64,000 nucleotides of DNA from Treponema_C sp050937815 (GCF_050937815.1 NZ_JACDIJ010000006.1:1-64000); one strand, 5' to 3'. Shown: positions 17,755 through 26,771, counted from the stretch's first letter. The notes: generated by a model not told the origin, from the sequence alone. A program made the numbers and translations.

Positions 17755-17790
17755 TTAAGTGATGATAACAAACGATGGAATTGATGTAAA
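17755..17790 (-). promoter_or_regulatory. promoter of the YheO-like gene, leaderless type
   Basis: On the minus strand TTTACA (17785-17790), a 17-nt spacer and TATCAT (17762-17767) end 7 nt before the ATG at 17754, so the mRNA would start at the start codon. Confidence 0.55.
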
Positions 17791-17796
17791 GAGGTT

Positions 17797-18912
17797 TTAT
17801 TGTGATTTTCCTCGACATGCAACATCAATTTCTTCTACAATTCGGTTGTTTTTTACGAGAATTGCTTTATCGTAAAGATTGACGGTCGGACAAATATGGC
17901 TTGGGATAACTTCAACTTTGTCACCGATTTTGACTTGCTCATTAAAAGCTCGATTGATTATAACACCGTGTTCATCAAAAAGAGCTGCAATGGTTACGTT
18001 TTTGGAATTTTTGATGCGTCCAAAACCGTTTGTTGCACAAATACCAATGTCGCGGTTTTGACTTACCAATGCTTTTGCACCTGCATCAATAACTACTCTT
18101 TCTTTATTGGGTTTTGATATAACAGTGGCGAGAACTGTTGCCGCGCAATGCGAAAAATCCTCTATGGCAGAGGCCTGACCTACGTCAAAAAAAATATAGG
18201 TTCCTATGCGCAGTTCTGTAATGCCTTCTGTAAAAGCACCATTTAAAATCGAAGGAGTTGCTCCGACGCTTATAGTTTCAACTTCAACGCCCATGTCACG
18301 CATCAGCTTTGCCGCATGTAACGTACGAAGATATGCATTTTCTGCAAGTGAAAGACATTCGGTTCTGTTTGCTGCTTTATATGTATGACCTTCGTGTGAA
18401 AAAATACCTTTAATTATAACGTGCTTTTTTTTCATCGTATATTTAACTAAATGGATGAGGTCTGTGTCTTCTATAATTCCTGAACGATTTTCACCTACCT
18501 CATATTCTATAAGTACTTCTAAAGGTTCTTTTTCCGTAGAAAAAACTTGCTCGATTTGATCGACCTGAGCTGTATTGTCAATACCGATTCGTAATTTTTT
18601 CACCAGTGGCCGTAAAGCTTTCAGTCGCTCATATTTAAGAACACCGACAATTTCATTTGCAATAAAAATATCTTGGATACCGTATTTTGCCATAACTTCC
18701 GCTTCACCTATTTTTGCACATGCAATACCCGTTGCTCCATATTTCATTTGCAATTTTGCAAAGTAAGGCATTCTGTGTGTTTTAATATGAGGACGCAGCG
18801 ATACACCTTTAGAATCGGCTAGTGCTTGTGTGCTTTTTATGTTGTCAAGTACAATTCTTTCATCAATAATTAATGACGGAGTGTCTATTATGTCGTATAA
18901 TTTATTATTCAT
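17797..18912 (-). CDS. PLP enzyme of the D-serine dehydratase/D-threonine aldolase-like family
   Basis: A 371-residue fold-type III PLP enzyme with an alanine-racemase-like barrel. RPHIKTH carries the PLP lysine Lys44. A C-terminal metal site, His339 and Cys341 in IPSHICPTVNL, is diagnostic of DSD1-type D-serine dehydratases and D-threonine aldolases. Either removal of ammonia from D-serine or cleavage of D-threonine to glycine and acetaldehyde is possible. A RidA protein in the divergent operon, which removes enamines made by such dehydratases, favours dehydration. AAGGAG precedes the ATG. Third positions are AT-rich compared with flanking housekeeping genes. Confidence 0.85.
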   Translation of the reverse strand: MNNKLYDIIDTPSLIIDERIVLDNIKSTQALADSKGVSLRPHIKTHRMPYFAKLQMKYGATGIACAKIGEAEVMAKYGIQDIFIANEIVGVLKYERLKALRPLVKKLRIGIDNTAQVDQIEQVFSTEKEPLEVLIEYEVGENRSGIIEDTDLIHLVKYTMKKKHVIIKGIFSHEGHTYKAANRTECLSLAENAYLRTLHAAKLMRDMGVEVETISVGATPSILNGAFTEGITELRIGTYIFFDVGQASAIEDFSHCAATVLATVISKPNKERVVIDAGAKALVSQNRDIGICATNGFGRIKNSKNVTIAALFDEHGVIINRAFNEQVKIGDKVEVIPSHICPTVNLYDKAILVKNNRIVEEIDVACRGKSQ

Positions 18913-18951
18913 AAAATTCTCCTTTTGTATAATAAATTCTATATATTGTCA

Positions 18952-18980
18952 ATAATATGCTATAAATTAAAAAAAATCAA
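18952..18980 (-). promoter_or_regulatory. promoter of the PLP-enzyme gene
   Basis: On the minus strand TTGATT (18975-18980), a 17-nt spacer and TATTAT (18952-18957) lie about 40 nt upstream of the start. The region is extremely AT-rich and shared with the divergent promoter; a regulator acting here could control both sides. Confidence 0.5.
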
Positions 18981-19021
18981 CATAATTTTATATATAATTA
19001 AGAAAAAATTATATTTTTTGA

Positions 19022-19049
19022 TTGACTTTTGGATAATGTGATATATAAT
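19022..19049 (+). promoter_or_regulatory. promoter of the amidohydrolase-ridA-yfcC operon
   Basis: TTGACT (19022-19027), a 16-nt spacer and TATAAT (19044-19049) precede the amidohydrolase start by 19 nt. The message would have a leader of about 12 nt that still includes GGGGTGA. Confidence 0.65.
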
Positions 19050-19067
19050 AAAAATGGGGTGAAAATT

Positions 19068-20531
19068 ATGAATTATCAGTCTGTTATTAATTCTGTAATT
19101 AAACCATATGAGCAGCGAATTATCGAAATAAGTGATGAAATTTGGAAACTTGCTGAAACAAAATTTGAGGAATATAAATCCCAAAAATTGTATTGTAGTT
19201 TTTTGGAAGAGTTGGGTTTTTCAGTTGAAATGGGGATCGGAAATCTTCCTACGGCTTTTCGTGCCAAATACGGGACGCAGGGGCCGACCATCGGTTTTTT
19301 GGGAGAATTTGATGCACTGCCGAATTTAGATCAAAAAGCTTTTTCAATTAAAAAAGAATCCTCTGGTGGAATGACTACGAATGGACACGGCTGCGGACAT
19401 AATTTACTGGGAACGGGAACCCTTGCTGCGGCAATTGCTATAAAAGAGCAAATTGAAACAAAAAAAATCAAAGGCCAAGTAATTTATTACGGATGCCCGG
19501 CGGAAGAGGGCGGTTCAGGGAAAGCTTGGATGGTGAGAGAACATTGTTTTGATGATGCTGATGTTATTTTAACTTGGCATCCTTATCCGCATAACATGAT
19601 ATTAGGCGAGGTCTTTCTTGCTTCAATTCAGGCTGTCTTTAAATTCGATGGTATTGCGGCACATGCAGCTGCATGTCCTCATCTGGGGCGGAGCGCACTT
19701 GATGCCGTTGAATTGATGAATGTGGGGGTCAACTTTTTAAGAGAGCATGTTATTCCTGAAGCAAGAATACATTATGCAATTATTGATTCCGGCGGTAAAT
19801 TTGCCAATGTTGTTCAGCCTCATGCAGAAGTTCTTTATCAGTTACGGGCTCCAAAGATGAAAGATGTTAACGATATATATCAAAGAGTACAAAGGATTGC
19901 AAGGGGAGCCGCTTTAATGACGGATACAAAAGTTTCGGTTCAATTTGACAGATGCTGTAGTGAAATTCGTCCGAATAAAGTTTTAAATGAATTGCTCTAT
20001 GAACAAATGGAATTAGCCGGTATTTGTCCGATTGATGAACGGGACATTTCATTTGCAAATAGAATACGGAGTGCTTTAAAACCGGAAATGATTGGGACTG
20101 ATGAAAGGGATTTATGTAAGTATTATGGAGAAAAAGGAACTGTGTTGGCTGCGCGGCTTGAAAAAAAAGCGATATGTGATTTTTTATATCCGCTAAATCC
20201 TATTTCAAACGCATGTTTCGGTTCAACGGATGTAGGTGATGTTAGTCAAATAAAACCGGTCGGTCAGATCAGCATTGTTTCTTATGCAAAAGATACGCCT
20301 GCCCATTCTTGGCAGCTTGTTTCTCAGGGGAAAGCTCCTCTTGCGCATAAAGCGTTATTACATGCAGGAAAGGTATTGGCCGGCACTGCCATGAAACTAT
20401 TGTGTGAGCCTATGGAATTGGACAGGGTCATTAAAGAATTTAATGCCAGTAGTTCAAAAGAACCTTATCTATGGCCTATTCCTAAAACAGCAAAACCGCC
20501 AATTCCTAAAAAAAACATAAAAAAGGTATAA
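19068..20531 (+). CDS. M20 family amidohydrolase (AbgB-like)
   Basis: A 487-residue M20 peptidase/amidohydrolase close in length and motif order to AbgB (aminobenzoyl-glutamate hydrolase subunit B). Metal-site motifs are NGHGCGHN (about 111-118), PAEEGGSGK and LTWHPYPHN. AbgB-like enzymes hydrolyse N-acyl or peptide-like amide bonds in the cytoplasm; the partner AbgA is absent, so the enzyme may act alone on an N-acyl amino acid. The start at 19068 is set by GGGGTGA; a longer frame has no ribosome site. First gene of a three-gene operon with RidA and a YfcC-type carrier. Confidence 0.85.
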   Translation: MNYQSVINSVIKPYEQRIIEISDEIWKLAETKFEEYKSQKLYCSFLEELGFSVEMGIGNLPTAFRAKYGTQGPTIGFLGEFDALPNLDQKAFSIKKESSGGMTTNGHGCGHNLLGTGTLAAAIAIKEQIETKKIKGQVIYYGCPAEEGGSGKAWMVREHCFDDADVILTWHPYPHNMILGEVFLASIQAVFKFDGIAAHAAACPHLGRSALDAVELMNVGVNFLREHVIPEARIHYAIIDSGGKFANVVQPHAEVLYQLRAPKMKDVNDIYQRVQRIARGAALMTDTKVSVQFDRCCSEIRPNKVLNELLYEQMELAGICPIDERDISFANRIRSALKPEMIGTDERDLCKYYGEKGTVLAARLEKKAICDFLYPLNPISNACFGSTDVGDVSQIKPVGQISIVSYAKDTPAHSWQLVSQGKAPLAHKALLHAGKVLAGTAMKLLCEPMELDRVIKEFNASSSKEPYLWPIPKTAKPPIPKKNIKKV

Positions 20532-20536
20532 AAAAC

Positions 20537-20911
20537 ATGAAAGTTATTAAGCAAGTTGAAGGATTAAAACCGAATGGACATTATGCTTTAGCCATAGTTG
20601 ATGGGGAGTGTATTTATGTTTCCGGTCAGTTTTCCGTTAGTTTGGAAAATGGAGAAAAAGTTTTTGGAACAGTTGAAGATGAGGCCAAGCGCGTTTTATC
20701 AAATATTGATAAAATTTTGAAAGCTGCCGGTTCTTCTGCTGCAAAAATTTTAAAATCTACTGTTTACGTAGATGATTTAAAAAATTGGGACAAAATTAAT
20801 GATATTTACAGCAGTTTTTTTAAGAATCACATTCATGCACGAACTATTATTTGTGTTAAAGAGCTTCATTATGGATTTAAATTAGAAATGGATGTTATTG
20901 CCGGTTTCTAA
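20537..20911 (+). CDS. RidA/YjgF/YER057c family protein
   Basis: A 124-residue Rid protein with YVSGQFSV near the N-terminus and the conserved arginine in HARTIICVKEL. That arginine binds the carboxylate of imine intermediates in active RidA proteins. The family hydrolyses 2-aminoacrylate and related enamines made by PLP-dependent dehydratases. The position 5 nt after the amidohydrolase and opposite a D-serine-dehydratase-like enzyme makes that role plausible here. Its 3' end is followed by a strong AGGAGG for the next gene. Confidence 0.88.
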   Translation: MKVIKQVEGLKPNGHYALAIVDGECIYVSGQFSVSLENGEKVFGTVEDEAKRVLSNIDKILKAAGSSAAKILKSTVYVDDLKNWDKINDIYSSFFKNHIHARTIICVKELHYGFKLEMDVIAGF

Positions 20912-20948
20912 TTTCAATTCAATAATAAGAATAAATAGGAGGAATATT

Positions 20949-22337
20949 TTGGAAGCTAAAAAGAAAAAAATTGTGGTTCCACATACGCTGGCGATTATTG
21001 TGGTTGTTATGTTTATGGCATCGATATTAACTTATATCATTCCTGCCGGTAGTTATGATCGCACTAAAAATGAAGCCGGACAAACGATTGTACTTCCTGA
21101 AAGTTTTCATTATGTTGACAGAACTCCGGTTAATCCCCTTTCTATTTTTTCTCATGTATTTACCGGATTAAACAAAGCAAAAAATGTTATATTTGTTTTA
21201 CTTTGTGCCGGCGGAGGAATGGGGGTACTGCTTTCTACCGGAATGTTCCAGGGTATTGCAGGTTCTGCATGCCGGAAAGCTCGAGGTAAAAATAAAGAAT
21301 GGCTTGTAATTTCTCTTCTTATGTCTGTTTTTGCTTTACTCTGCATTCCGATAAATTTAAATTTTTTTATACCATTTGCTTCGTTAGGGGTGTTGGTTGC
21401 ACTTAGTTTAGGATTGGATGCCATTGTCGGCGTATCAATAGTTATGTTAGGCGGTGCTGTCGGATTTTCTTGCGGTGCAATGAATATATCCAATACGGGA
21501 ACAGCACAACAAATTGCAGAACTCTCTTTATTTTCAGGTATGTGGTTCCGTCTTGTTTCGATGATTCCTTTTTTGCTGGTCAGTATTCTGTATGTACTCA
21601 AATATGCAAAGGAAATCAAAAAAATGCCCGAAAAAAGTGTAATCTATAATGTTAAAATAGATTTTGCTTTTGAAGAAAATGATGAAACCCGATTTATAAA
21701 ACGACATATTCCGGTTGCAGTTGTTGCTTTAATAGGAATCGGTTATATCATTTATGTTTCCATTTTTGGAAAATTGTCAAATGAAATAGTTGCAACAACA
21801 TTTATTTACATGGGCTTTGCTGCAGGGCTTGTATACAGGATGCCGATCAATACAATCTGTAAAGAATTTATGAATGGTGTTAAAAGTATGGCGGCTACAT
21901 CAATGATGATCGGATTTGCATATGTTATCGGTGTTATCCTAACAAAAGGAAATGTTATAGATACTGTTGTTCACGGGTTGGCCAATGTCCTTTCGTATGT
22001 ACCGAATATACTTAAAGCTCCGGCAATGTTTATTATGCATATTATTATTAATCTGTTCATTACTTCAGGTAGCGGACAGGCCGCCGTATCTATGCCGATT
22101 TTCGTACCGGTGGCTGATTTGGTCGGTATTTCTCGACAAACAGCCGTATTGGCATTTAATTTTGGGGATGGATTTTGTAATAATATTCTTCCGCATGCTG
22201 CAGCGACAATGGGATTTGTCGGTGCTATCGGAATCCCATTTACAAAATGGTTTAAATATGCAATTAAACTTTTTGTTGTTTGGGTTATAGTAGGAATAAT
22301 TCTATTAATGATTGCTTCATTAATTAATTATGTCTGA
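20949..22337 (+). CDS. YfcC-family amino-acid/peptide-type permease (TTG start)
   Basis: A 462-residue transporter with about 11-12 hydrophobic segments, beginning KKKKIVVPHTLAIIVVV and followed by the YIIPAGSYDR loop typical of the YfcC family (relatives include arginine/ornithine and C4-dicarboxylate carriers). Small-residue re-entrant motifs are GGAVGFSCGAMN and TSGSGQAAVSMP. The start is TTG at 20949: AGGAGG lies exactly six bases upstream, while the in-frame ATG at 20892 is inside ridA. It probably brings in the substrate handled by the amidohydrolase and PLP enzyme. Confidence 0.85.
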   Translation: MEAKKKKIVVPHTLAIIVVVMFMASILTYIIPAGSYDRTKNEAGQTIVLPESFHYVDRTPVNPLSIFSHVFTGLNKAKNVIFVLLCAGGGMGVLLSTGMFQGIAGSACRKARGKNKEWLVISLLMSVFALLCIPINLNFFIPFASLGVLVALSLGLDAIVGVSIVMLGGAVGFSCGAMNISNTGTAQQIAELSLFSGMWFRLVSMIPFLLVSILYVLKYAKEIKKMPEKSVIYNVKIDFAFEENDETRFIKRHIPVAVVALIGIGYIIYVSIFGKLSNEIVATTFIYMGFAAGLVYRMPINTICKEFMNGVKSMAATSMMIGFAYVIGVILTKGNVIDTVVHGLANVLSYVPNILKAPAMFIMHIIINLFITSGSGQAAVSMPIFVPVADLVGISRQTAVLAFNFGDGFCNNILPHAAATMGFVGAIGIPFTKWFKYAIKLFVVWVIVGIILLMIASLINYV

Positions 22338-22374
22338 GTAAAATATTTATTTACAGAATATAATATTCAAAATA

Positions 22375-22427
22375 CCCCCTCTCGAATTTTTTGCTTTAAT
22401 TTTTTATATGAATTCGAGGGGGATTTT
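22375..22427 (+). terminator. rho-independent terminator after the YfcC gene
   Basis: CCCCCTCTCGAATT (22375-22388) pairs with AATTCGAGGGGG (22411-22422) apart from a 2-nt bulge, and ATTTTTCTT follows. It ends the three-gene operon. Confidence 0.85.
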
Positions 22428-22437
22428 TCTTGATTGT

Positions 22438-22780
22438 TTAATTCGGTATTACAGACAAGTGATAACCAGCTTGTTTTCCTCCATATTTCCCTTCACATTT
22501 TATAAAATAACAGGTTTCCGGTCTATTGCCGTACGGATGCAAATGTTGACCGGTTACAACACGAATACCTTTATAAGAATATAAACTATAAAACAAAAGA
22601 AGGGCAGGGTAACGGTTCCTGCAATAATTCCGCTTATAAGCAATTTTTTATTTGTTTCCGGTTTTTTTATTTTAGGATTTTCAAATTTTTCCAAACCGAT
22701 TAAAATTAATTTTACGGATAAAAATAAATAATAGATAAGAAAACAGAGTAACACTAACATACCGAAAGTTGTTTTTTCAT
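22438..22780 (-). pseudogene. small two-helix membrane protein, frame broken twice
   Basis: A well-placed start (ATG 22780 after GAGGAAGG) runs into a stop after eight codons. One extra A in the A6 run at 22772-22777 would join it to the 68-residue frame at 22554-22760, which has two membrane helices around a Lys-rich loop. Near 22575-22590 that frame ends, but the -1 frame carries on to 22438 with a coherent tail containing TGQHLHPYGNRPETCYFIKC. Read together the product would be about 115 residues. A decayed gene is the simplest reading; sequencing error in a homopolymer or programmed shifting are alternatives. The family is not recognised. Confidence 0.45.
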
Positions 22781-23013
22781 TCTACCTTCCTCGGCGTTTG
22801 CCCTATGCCGGCAGCAAACTAGCGGTATAAAAGGCACAAATAAAAACAATCCCGTGCCCGTTCCAAAACATATAATTTCCCTATGGAAATCATTTTTCGT
22901 CCGTTTTCCGCATTTTTTAAATCATCTTTCGTCCATTATTGAAGATTGCGGTTTACAAGTTGACCGTAAAAAACGGACTGGGCATATCGGGATGTATCCG
23001 GTAAGCCGTATTT
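22781..23013. other. intergenic, nothing assigned
   Basis: No gene is supported here. Two similar short strings, ATCATTTTTCGTCC near 22888 and ATCATCTTTCGTCC near 22922, form an imperfect direct repeat. Confidence 0.3.
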
Positions 23014-24588
23014 TTATATAAACCCTTCCGGTTCGGACGCTTCTTTAAAGTACAGGTATTTAAAAGGATGTATGTTAAGCGAATTGGAAAACCAGCCGCC
23101 TAAAACGCCCGTATCGACGGCATTCAAAGACACCGGATGCGATACGGGGAGCACAATTCCATCATCCAATAAAAATTGTTCGGCTTCGGCAAGCTTTTTA
23201 TACCGCTCCTTTGCATCGTCTGTAAGCGCCGCTTTTTCCAGCAATGCGTCAAAATAATCGCTGTGCCATTCGGTTTCGCGTAAAGAAGAGCCTCCTCTGA
23301 ATAATTCCAAAAAAGCAAGGGGGTCTGCAAAATCTCCTATCCACGTATAGATAAACAAATCCGCCGTACTTTCACGAATGCTTTCCAAATACCGCGCCGG
23401 ATCTGCCGTTTCGATTGTAACATCAATGCCGATATCTTTAAGAGAATCGCAAATAAGGAACGCTTGTTTTTTAACGTATTCAAAGTCGGGCACCGCCAGT
23501 TTAAGAACGGGCTTTTTTTTATTTTTTGCGCTACTGTCAAAAGCAAGCGCTTCGGCAAGCAAAAGTTTTGCCTCATCCGTATCGTAATCCGTAATGCCGT
23601 ATATATGAGGATAGTTTTCCAAAGGTAAAATCAAGGTTTCGGCAGGTACAAGATTGTTTTGCCGCAGTTTTTCCCACGGAATAGCCGAAAGAACAGCTTT
23701 GCGCATAAGCGGTATATTCCACGGATATTGCGATGCTTTGAAAAAAAAGAATTCGGTTCCGAACTGCGGATATACGAGAACATGTTCTTTATCGTATATT
23801 TTTTCCGTATTAAGGAAGCCGCTTATCCACGGAGCCTCTCCCGTATTAAAGGCAAGCGTGTTTTCGTTTTTATCGCTGCTGTTTATAATTCGTATGGAGG
23901 GGATGGCGACGTTTTCAGCGTCAAAATAAAAGGGATTTTTTTCAAGCAGCAACATAGCCGTCCCCTGTGCTTTTACTATAAACGCGCCGCTGAATACGTT
24001 TTTATCGGTATGTGTAACGGCAAAAGCATGGTGGCATAAAATCTTCGAAAAATGTTTTGTCGGTGTATTCATATACACTGTAAGAGTTTTTGCATCTTTA
24101 ACTTGTATACCGACTTCTTCCGCTTGCCCCTTGCCGTTTCGGTATAATGCAGCTCCCTTTATACAATCCAAAAGCGATGCAAACGGGGCCTTTGTTTTCG
24201 GATTCAAAAGCGTAAGCCAAGAACGCTTAAAATCCTGCGCTTCTATAGGCTCGCCGTTACTGAAATATATGTCGTCGCGGAGTATAAAAGTCCATTTTTT
24301 TTGATCGCGTGATATACGGAACGTTTTTACCGCTGCGGGAACCGGCTCCAGTGTCAACGGGTCATACGAAAACAATCCTTCATATAGACCGTTTAAAATT
24401 TGCGCTTCGGAACTGTAATTGGCCTTGTGCGGGTTTAAATTATAGGCATGTACGGAATCTATAATCACCAATTCTTTTTGTACGGCCGGATTAAAGTTCG
24501 TTTGAGGAAAAAGATTGTTTGGAGTAAAAAAGCACAAAAAGAGCGGCAATGCGCCCGCATAAAAAAGCGGTTTTGCTTTTTTATACAT
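23014..24588 (-). CDS. oligopeptide-type ABC substrate-binding protein (SBP family 5)
   Basis: A 524-residue OppA-like periplasmic binding protein. Residues 1-29 are a signal peptide; the body starts with VIIDSVHAYNLNPHKANYSSEAQILNGLYEGL-type sequence, the family entrance motif, and includes WTFILRDDIYFSNGEPIEAQDFKRSW. It lacks a clear lipobox cysteine after the signal. No permease or ATPase gene is adjacent. The start at 24588 has GGGA upstream and overlaps the end of the preceding gene by 8 nt, so the two are probably translated together. Confidence 0.88.
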   Translation of the reverse strand: MYKKAKPLFYAGALPLFLCFFTPNNLFPQTNFNPAVQKELVIIDSVHAYNLNPHKANYSSEAQILNGLYEGLFSYDPLTLEPVPAAVKTFRISRDQKKWTFILRDDIYFSNGEPIEAQDFKRSWLTLLNPKTKAPFASLLDCIKGAALYRNGKGQAEEVGIQVKDAKTLTVYMNTPTKHFSKILCHHAFAVTHTDKNVFSGAFIVKAQGTAMLLLEKNPFYFDAENVAIPSIRIINSSDKNENTLAFNTGEAPWISGFLNTEKIYDKEHVLVYPQFGTEFFFFKASQYPWNIPLMRKAVLSAIPWEKLRQNNLVPAETLILPLENYPHIYGITDYDTDEAKLLLAEALAFDSSAKNKKKPVLKLAVPDFEYVKKQAFLICDSLKDIGIDVTIETADPARYLESIRESTADLFIYTWIGDFADPLAFLELFRGGSSLRETEWHSDYFDALLEKAALTDDAKERYKKLAEAEQFLLDDGIVLPVSHPVSLNAVDTGVLGGWFSNSLNIHPFKYLYFKEASEPEGFI

Positions 24589-25996
24589 GTTGTATTCCCA
24601 GTTTTTCCATTTGTGTTTGTTCCGACATATACGCACTGTATTCGGCTTTACGCTGATTTATTTTTATAAGCGTATTTTTTACCGATGTCAATTCTATTTG
24701 AATCCCCTTTATTTTGTTCCGATTTTCCGCGTGTACGGCCGTTTTAAAAAACTCGTCAAAACCTTCCAATGTCATTTGGAGTATATTACACTCCGAAAGC
24801 TGACGCTGTACATATTCAAAAATTGCATGTTCTTCCATGTTTTCTATTTTTTGAATATTTACCGATTGTTTTATGCCGAAAGAAGCGTATAAACGGCTTC
24901 GTTTAAGTAAATTGTCCATAAACGAAGAATAGTCGATACTTTGCGTTTTTGCCGTATGAGTAAAAGCGTCATTGACTTTTAGTTTGTATTCGATAGGTTT
25001 TTCCGGAATATTAAATGCTTTCCTAAAAGCCGTTTTCAGCTTTGCCCAAAGTCCCCTATATTCACTTTGTAAAAGATGGTGATTTTCTTCAATTTTGGGA
25101 GCAATCAGCGTATATTGCGGTGCCAAGGCAGAAAAAAGTTGACAGGAGGTCAGTAAAAGCTGCTTTGTATTTATTTTCGGACGTTTTTGTTCCGTTTCCT
25201 GTTCTTTAATACGTAATTTGTTTAATACGGCTTGCCGCTTGTCCTCTTTATCCGGCGAAGTTTCTTCATGCACGATTTCTTCTATCAATTCGGTATAAAA
25301 GGGCTGTTTGCCCATTGCCGATAAAAAATGCTCTTTTATAATGTGTACGCCGTTTTCCGAAGTTAAAGAACTGCGTTCGGCGGCAAAATTTTTGCCGTTT
25401 AGAACTTCTTTGCGTACTTTGATTTTATATAATTCTCTTTTAAAATCCGTTACATCTTTTAAAATCGTGTTTATTCTTGCAAGGCTCTTTGATATAAAGT
25501 TTGTAGAATCATTAAGAACACCGACCGATAAACTGTCCGACCCCATTTTAATCGATGTAAATATTTCGCCTAAAACTCTGCTGTTTTGCTTTGCAGTAGT
25601 ACTCATAAGCGAATTCCAACTGATATAATTATTTAATTGAATAAGTTTTTTTATGCGGTCCATCGTTAAATTTTCAACGGAAAATTTAAAATAATTGCAT
25701 AAAAACTCAAGAGAACTTTCGTACTCCGAAAGACGCAAGCCCAATACGGCGGCACGGTCGCCGTCTTTAAATTCGCTTTCATCAGGCACCGTTATTTCAG
25801 TGAGTTTTTTATCGAGCTTGTACGGATCCGGTTGAATAAAGCCTTTTTTTAAAAGCATAGACAAAACCGTATTAAAGACGGCACGATAATTTCGGTATTC
25901 GTCTACCAGTTTCGGCAGGGCGCAATTGTCATACCAAGCGGTTTTTGCATCTGCTGCGGCGTATAATTCGTTTTCAAAGTCCGTAGAAACACTCAT
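24581..25996 (-). CDS. unrecognised helical protein upstream of the peptide-binding protein
   Basis: A 471-residue protein with no signal peptide and no family I can name. It is rich in Lys, Glu and Leu, with predicted long helices and a C-terminal coiled-coil-like stretch (about 435-465, KGIQIELTSVKNTLIKINQR). It overlaps the OppA-like gene by 8 nt. There is no Shine-Dalgarno; GATAAT ends 6 nt before the ATG, again suggesting a leaderless message, and GCCGATAA (26004-26011) includes it. Possibly restricted to spirochaetes. Confidence 0.6.
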   Translation of the reverse strand: MSVSTDFENELYAAADAKTAWYDNCALPKLVDEYRNYRAVFNTVLSMLLKKGFIQPDPYKLDKKLTEITVPDESEFKDGDRAAVLGLRLSEYESSLEFLCNYFKFSVENLTMDRIKKLIQLNNYISWNSLMSTTAKQNSRVLGEIFTSIKMGSDSLSVGVLNDSTNFISKSLARINTILKDVTDFKRELYKIKVRKEVLNGKNFAAERSSLTSENGVHIIKEHFLSAMGKQPFYTELIEEIVHEETSPDKEDKRQAVLNKLRIKEQETEQKRPKINTKQLLLTSCQLFSALAPQYTLIAPKIEENHHLLQSEYRGLWAKLKTAFRKAFNIPEKPIEYKLKVNDAFTHTAKTQSIDYSSFMDNLLKRSRLYASFGIKQSVNIQKIENMEEHAIFEYVQRQLSECNILQMTLEGFDEFFKTAVHAENRNKIKGIQIELTSVKNTLIKINQRKAEYSAYMSEQTQMEKLGIQHV

Positions 25997-26089
25997 GGTA
26001 TGATTATCGGCATTTTTTATACCGCAAAACAGTAAAAGTGCCGCAAATTCTTATAGACGTTTTTATAGACGCTTCTTAAACCGACCGCT

Positions 26090-26118
26090 TTGACCATTCT
26101 TTGTTTTTATGATATACT
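26090..26118 (+). promoter_or_regulatory. carD promoter, leaderless type
   Basis: TTGACC (26090-26095), a 17-nt spacer and TATACT (26113-26118) end 8 nt before the ATG at 26127. The predicted start of transcription is within one or two bases of the start codon, so GGGT at 26123-26126 would not serve as a ribosome site. Confidence 0.65.
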
Positions 26119-26126
26119 GATAGGGT

Positions 26127-26762
26127 ATGAGTAAAACTAAAGCCAAACCTCCTTTTAAAGTCAATCAAAAAATCGTATACCCGAGTCAAGGCGTCGGTAA
26201 AATCATTGAAATTAAAGAAAAAGTTTTCAACGATACCAAGCTTTTGTACTATGTAATGTATTTGGATGTTTCCGATATGACCATCATGGTTCCCGTAGAT
26301 CGCTGCAGCGAATTGGGAATCCGCGCTATTGTTTCGGCGGATGAAGCTTTACAGGCATTGCAGACAATAAGCGAAGATTTCGAACCGATTACGTCAGATT
26401 GGAAGCTGCGCTATCAAATGAACCTTGACTTATTAAAAAAAGGAACGATCAGCGATATTGCAATGATTGTCCGTTCTCTTTATCATCGCAGCAAGGTTAA
26501 AGAGCTTCCGATATTGGAGCGTAAACTTTACGATTCGGCAAAAAAACTGCTTGAAGACGAAATATCGTTTGCCTTGGACAAACCTTTGGAAGAAGTCGAA
26601 GTTTTAATTCACGAAAAATTGGAGCCGGCCGGACTTCAAAACGATGTACGCCGCGGAGCTGCGTCTTTAGCGGATTTGAATGATGACGACGAGTTTTTAA
26701 ACGATGATGAAGACGGCATTATGCCTGCCGATGAACATGACGATGACGACGACGAAGAATAA
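26127..26762 (+). CDS. carD: CarD-family RNA polymerase-binding regulator
   Basis: A 211-residue protein with an N-terminal CarD/RID domain (about 8-70, FKVNQKIVYPSQGVGKIIEI), a helical DNA-binding C-terminal domain (about 80-165) and a very acidic tail with runs of Asp and Glu. CarD proteins bind the RNA polymerase beta subunit and stabilise open promoter complexes; they control rRNA transcription in mycobacteria. The acidic tail is longer than in mycobacterial CarD. It lies 9 nt upstream of ispDF, so the two are likely co-transcribed. Confidence 0.9.
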   Translation: MSKTKAKPPFKVNQKIVYPSQGVGKIIEIKEKVFNDTKLLYYVMYLDVSDMTIMVPVDRCSELGIRAIVSADEALQALQTISEDFEPITSDWKLRYQMNLDLLKKGTISDIAMIVRSLYHRSKVKELPILERKLYDSAKKLLEDEISFALDKPLEEVEVLIHEKLEPAGLQNDVRRGAASLADLNDDDEFLNDDEDGIMPADEHDDDDDEE

Positions 26763-26771
26763 GGACTGATT

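Noticed and set aside
20892..20948. ATG start for the YfcC permease inside ridA
   Set aside because: The strong AGGAGG sits six bases before TTG at 20949, and the preceding residues do not look like family sequence.
17800..22340. Insertion sequence or phage origin for the AT-rich island
   Set aside because: No transposase, integrase, terminal repeat or target duplication is seen; base composition alone is not enough.
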